The position numbers and the translations under genes are program-made. DNA of 6,541 nt from Acidimicrobiaceae bacterium (GTDB lineage Bacteria > Actinomycetota > Acidimicrobiia > Acidimicrobiales > Ilumatobacteraceae): NCBI GenBank assembly GCA_003455715.1, contig DMQJ01000046.1, positions 1,647-8,187 on the forward strand, written 5' to 3'. This document shows, one piece after another, positions 5,828 through 6,541 of this stretch (the stretch's first letter is position 1; each line of letters opens with the position of its first letter). The notes under the pieces are model-generated. The model had not been told where the DNA came from and did no database searches. It saw only the letters and a list, made by a program, of their open reading frames with translations.

Positions 5828-6541
5828 ATGCCGAGTTCGTCATCCGCTGGCCCCACTCACACGGTGCTGGGCACCTGCCACCACGACTGCCCCGACAGTT
5901 GCGGATGGGTGGTCACTGTCGACGAGGCGGGCCCGGTGCCCACTGCCGTGCAGATGCGCGGCAACGCCGACCACCCCTACAGCCGCGGCGAACTGTGCCC
6001 GAAAGTGAATCGCTTCCTCGACCGCGTGTACAGCCCCGACCGTGTGCTGCACCCGCTGCGTCGTGTGGGGCCCAAGGGCGAGGGCCGCTTCGAGCGCATC
6101 ACCTGGGAGGAAGCACTCACCGAGATCGGCCAGCGAGTGGGCGAGGTGCTGGCCACCGACGGGCCGGATGCTGTGCTGCCCTATGTGAGCGCCGGGAACC
6201 AGAGCCTGCTCGCCCTCTTCTTCGGCGACCGACTGTGGCACCGACTGGGCGTGGCCCACACGACGGGTGCGCTGTGTGGCGCGGTGGCGGGCGCGGGTAC
6301 GGCCACCACGCTCGGCACTGGCAAGGGCATGGAACCCAGCGATGTGGCGCACAGCCAACTCATCCTGCTGTGGGGCACCAACACGCGGCTCACCAACCGT
6401 CACCTGTGGCCGTTCGTGGAAGAAGCCCGGGCCAAGGGCGCATCGCGCGCCGGCCGCCGACGAGATTCTCGACGGCCTGACGGACTTCGGCACGCTCGCC
6501 CTCGTTCGCCACTTCGTCTAACCCGTCGAGCAGCAGGAGGA
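5828..6541 (+). CDS. Molybdopterin oxidoreductase, N-terminal part, disrupted near 6440
   Basis: From ATG 5828 the protein opens with a [4Fe-4S] motif, TCHHDCPDSCGW (Cys17, 21, 25), and the fourth ligand Cys57 in GELCPKV. The family landmarks RGNADHPY, RVYSPDRVLHPLRRVGPKGEG, ITWEEAL, LPYVSAGN and LILLWGTN follow. This is the Fe-S and first Mo-bis-MGD binding region of the DMSO reductase superfamily; a full enzyme is usually about 700 residues. Only about 204 residues are recognisable, ending at EEARAKGA. After that the family expects a VVVIDP-like strand, but this frame becomes arginine-rich with poor third-position GC although it stays open to the window end. The gene is therefore truncated, chimeric or misassembled, and substrate cannot be assigned. 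No Shine-Dalgarno is seen; a -10 placed for leaderless expression supports this start, and GTG 5825 is an alternative. Confidence 0.85.
   Translation, partial: MPSSSSAGPTHTVLGTCHHDCPDSCGWVVTVDEAGPVPTAVQMRGNADHPYSRGELCPKVNRFLDRVYSPDRVLHPLRRVGPKGEGRFERITWEEALTEIGQRVGEVLATDGPDAVLPYVSAGNQSLLALFFGDRLWHRLGVAHTTGALCGAVAGAGTATTLGTGKGMEPSDVAHSQLILLWGTNTRLTNRHLWPFVEEARAKGASRAGRRRDSRRPDGLRHARPRSPLRLTRRAAGG
6441..6521 (+). pseudogene. 3' end of an unidentified gene fused out of frame to the molybdoenzyme gene
   Basis: From about 6441 the coding signature moves to another frame: 26 codons with roughly 90% G/C at third positions, encoding a protein-like tail (ADEILDGLTDFGTLALVRHFV) that ends in TAA at 6519-6521. 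It is not the sequence expected to follow the molybdoenzyme fragment, nor a molybdoenzyme C-terminus I recognise. A single frameshift cannot explain it, because about 500 residues would be missing before the stop. A deletion fusion or an assembly chimera fits better. The exact junction cannot be placed; somewhere in 6430-6450 is my estimate. Confidence 0.5.
6535..6541 (+). promoter_or_regulatory. Strong Shine-Dalgarno sequence of a gene starting beyond the window
   Basis: AGGAGGA occupies the last seven bases, 14 bases after the TAA at 6521. It is by far the best Shine-Dalgarno match in the intergenic parts of this window. It suggests that the tail gene at 6441-6521 is followed closely by a co-transcribed gene. 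Confidence 0.5.

Noticed and set aside
5840..6493. A 217-codon minus-strand open frame over the molybdoenzyme region
   Set aside because: The plus strand has the [4Fe-4S] cysteine motif and several family blocks here. The minus frame shows no recognisable motif.
6441..6541. A simple one-base sequencing error restoring the molybdoenzyme frame
   Set aside because: The alternative frame ends at 6521 after 26 codons and does not carry the expected following motif, so one indel cannot restore a normal-length enzyme.

Overview
The window is very GC-rich, with strong G/C preference at third codon positions. GTG and leaderless-looking starts, and the gene families present, point to a high-GC actinobacterium. 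Acidimicrobiia is my best guess, but that is an inference from family composition and no marker gene is present. There are no rRNA, tRNA, transposase, phage or CRISPR features. Both ends cut into genes.

Layout: (1) Positions 2-3373 (+) hold the 3' part of a very large secreted-type protein. It has at least twelve RCC1-like propeller repeats followed by three copies of a roughly 120-residue RLLDTR...HLIVD domain. A GC-rich inverted repeat sits on its stop codon. (2) Positions 3450-4433 (+) encode a two-helix potassium channel (TVGYGD filter). Its long cytoplasmic N-terminus resembles a stand-alone actinobacterial PD-(D/E)XK-like family but lacks the E-x-K part of the expected active site. (3) Positions 4352-5761 (-) encode a convergent, single-pass membrane-anchored protein whose extracytoplasmic part looks like a beta-propeller. 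Its 3' end overlaps the channel gene by 82 bp. (4) From 5828 (+) a molybdopterin oxidoreductase begins, diverging from gene 3 across a short intergenic region with candidate -10 elements on both strands. Its recognisable sequence stops near 6440, where the coding frame switches to what looks like the last 26 codons of a different gene, followed by a strong Shine-Dalgarno sequence at the window edge.

The genes do not form an obvious single pathway. Two are predicted to be exposed outside the membrane, one is a membrane channel and one is a cytoplasmic-type redox enzyme fragment. The points most worth attention are the nuclease-fold/ion-channel fusion with lost catalytic residues, the abrupt break in the molybdoenzyme gene, and the internally recombining repeat array of the RCC1 protein.
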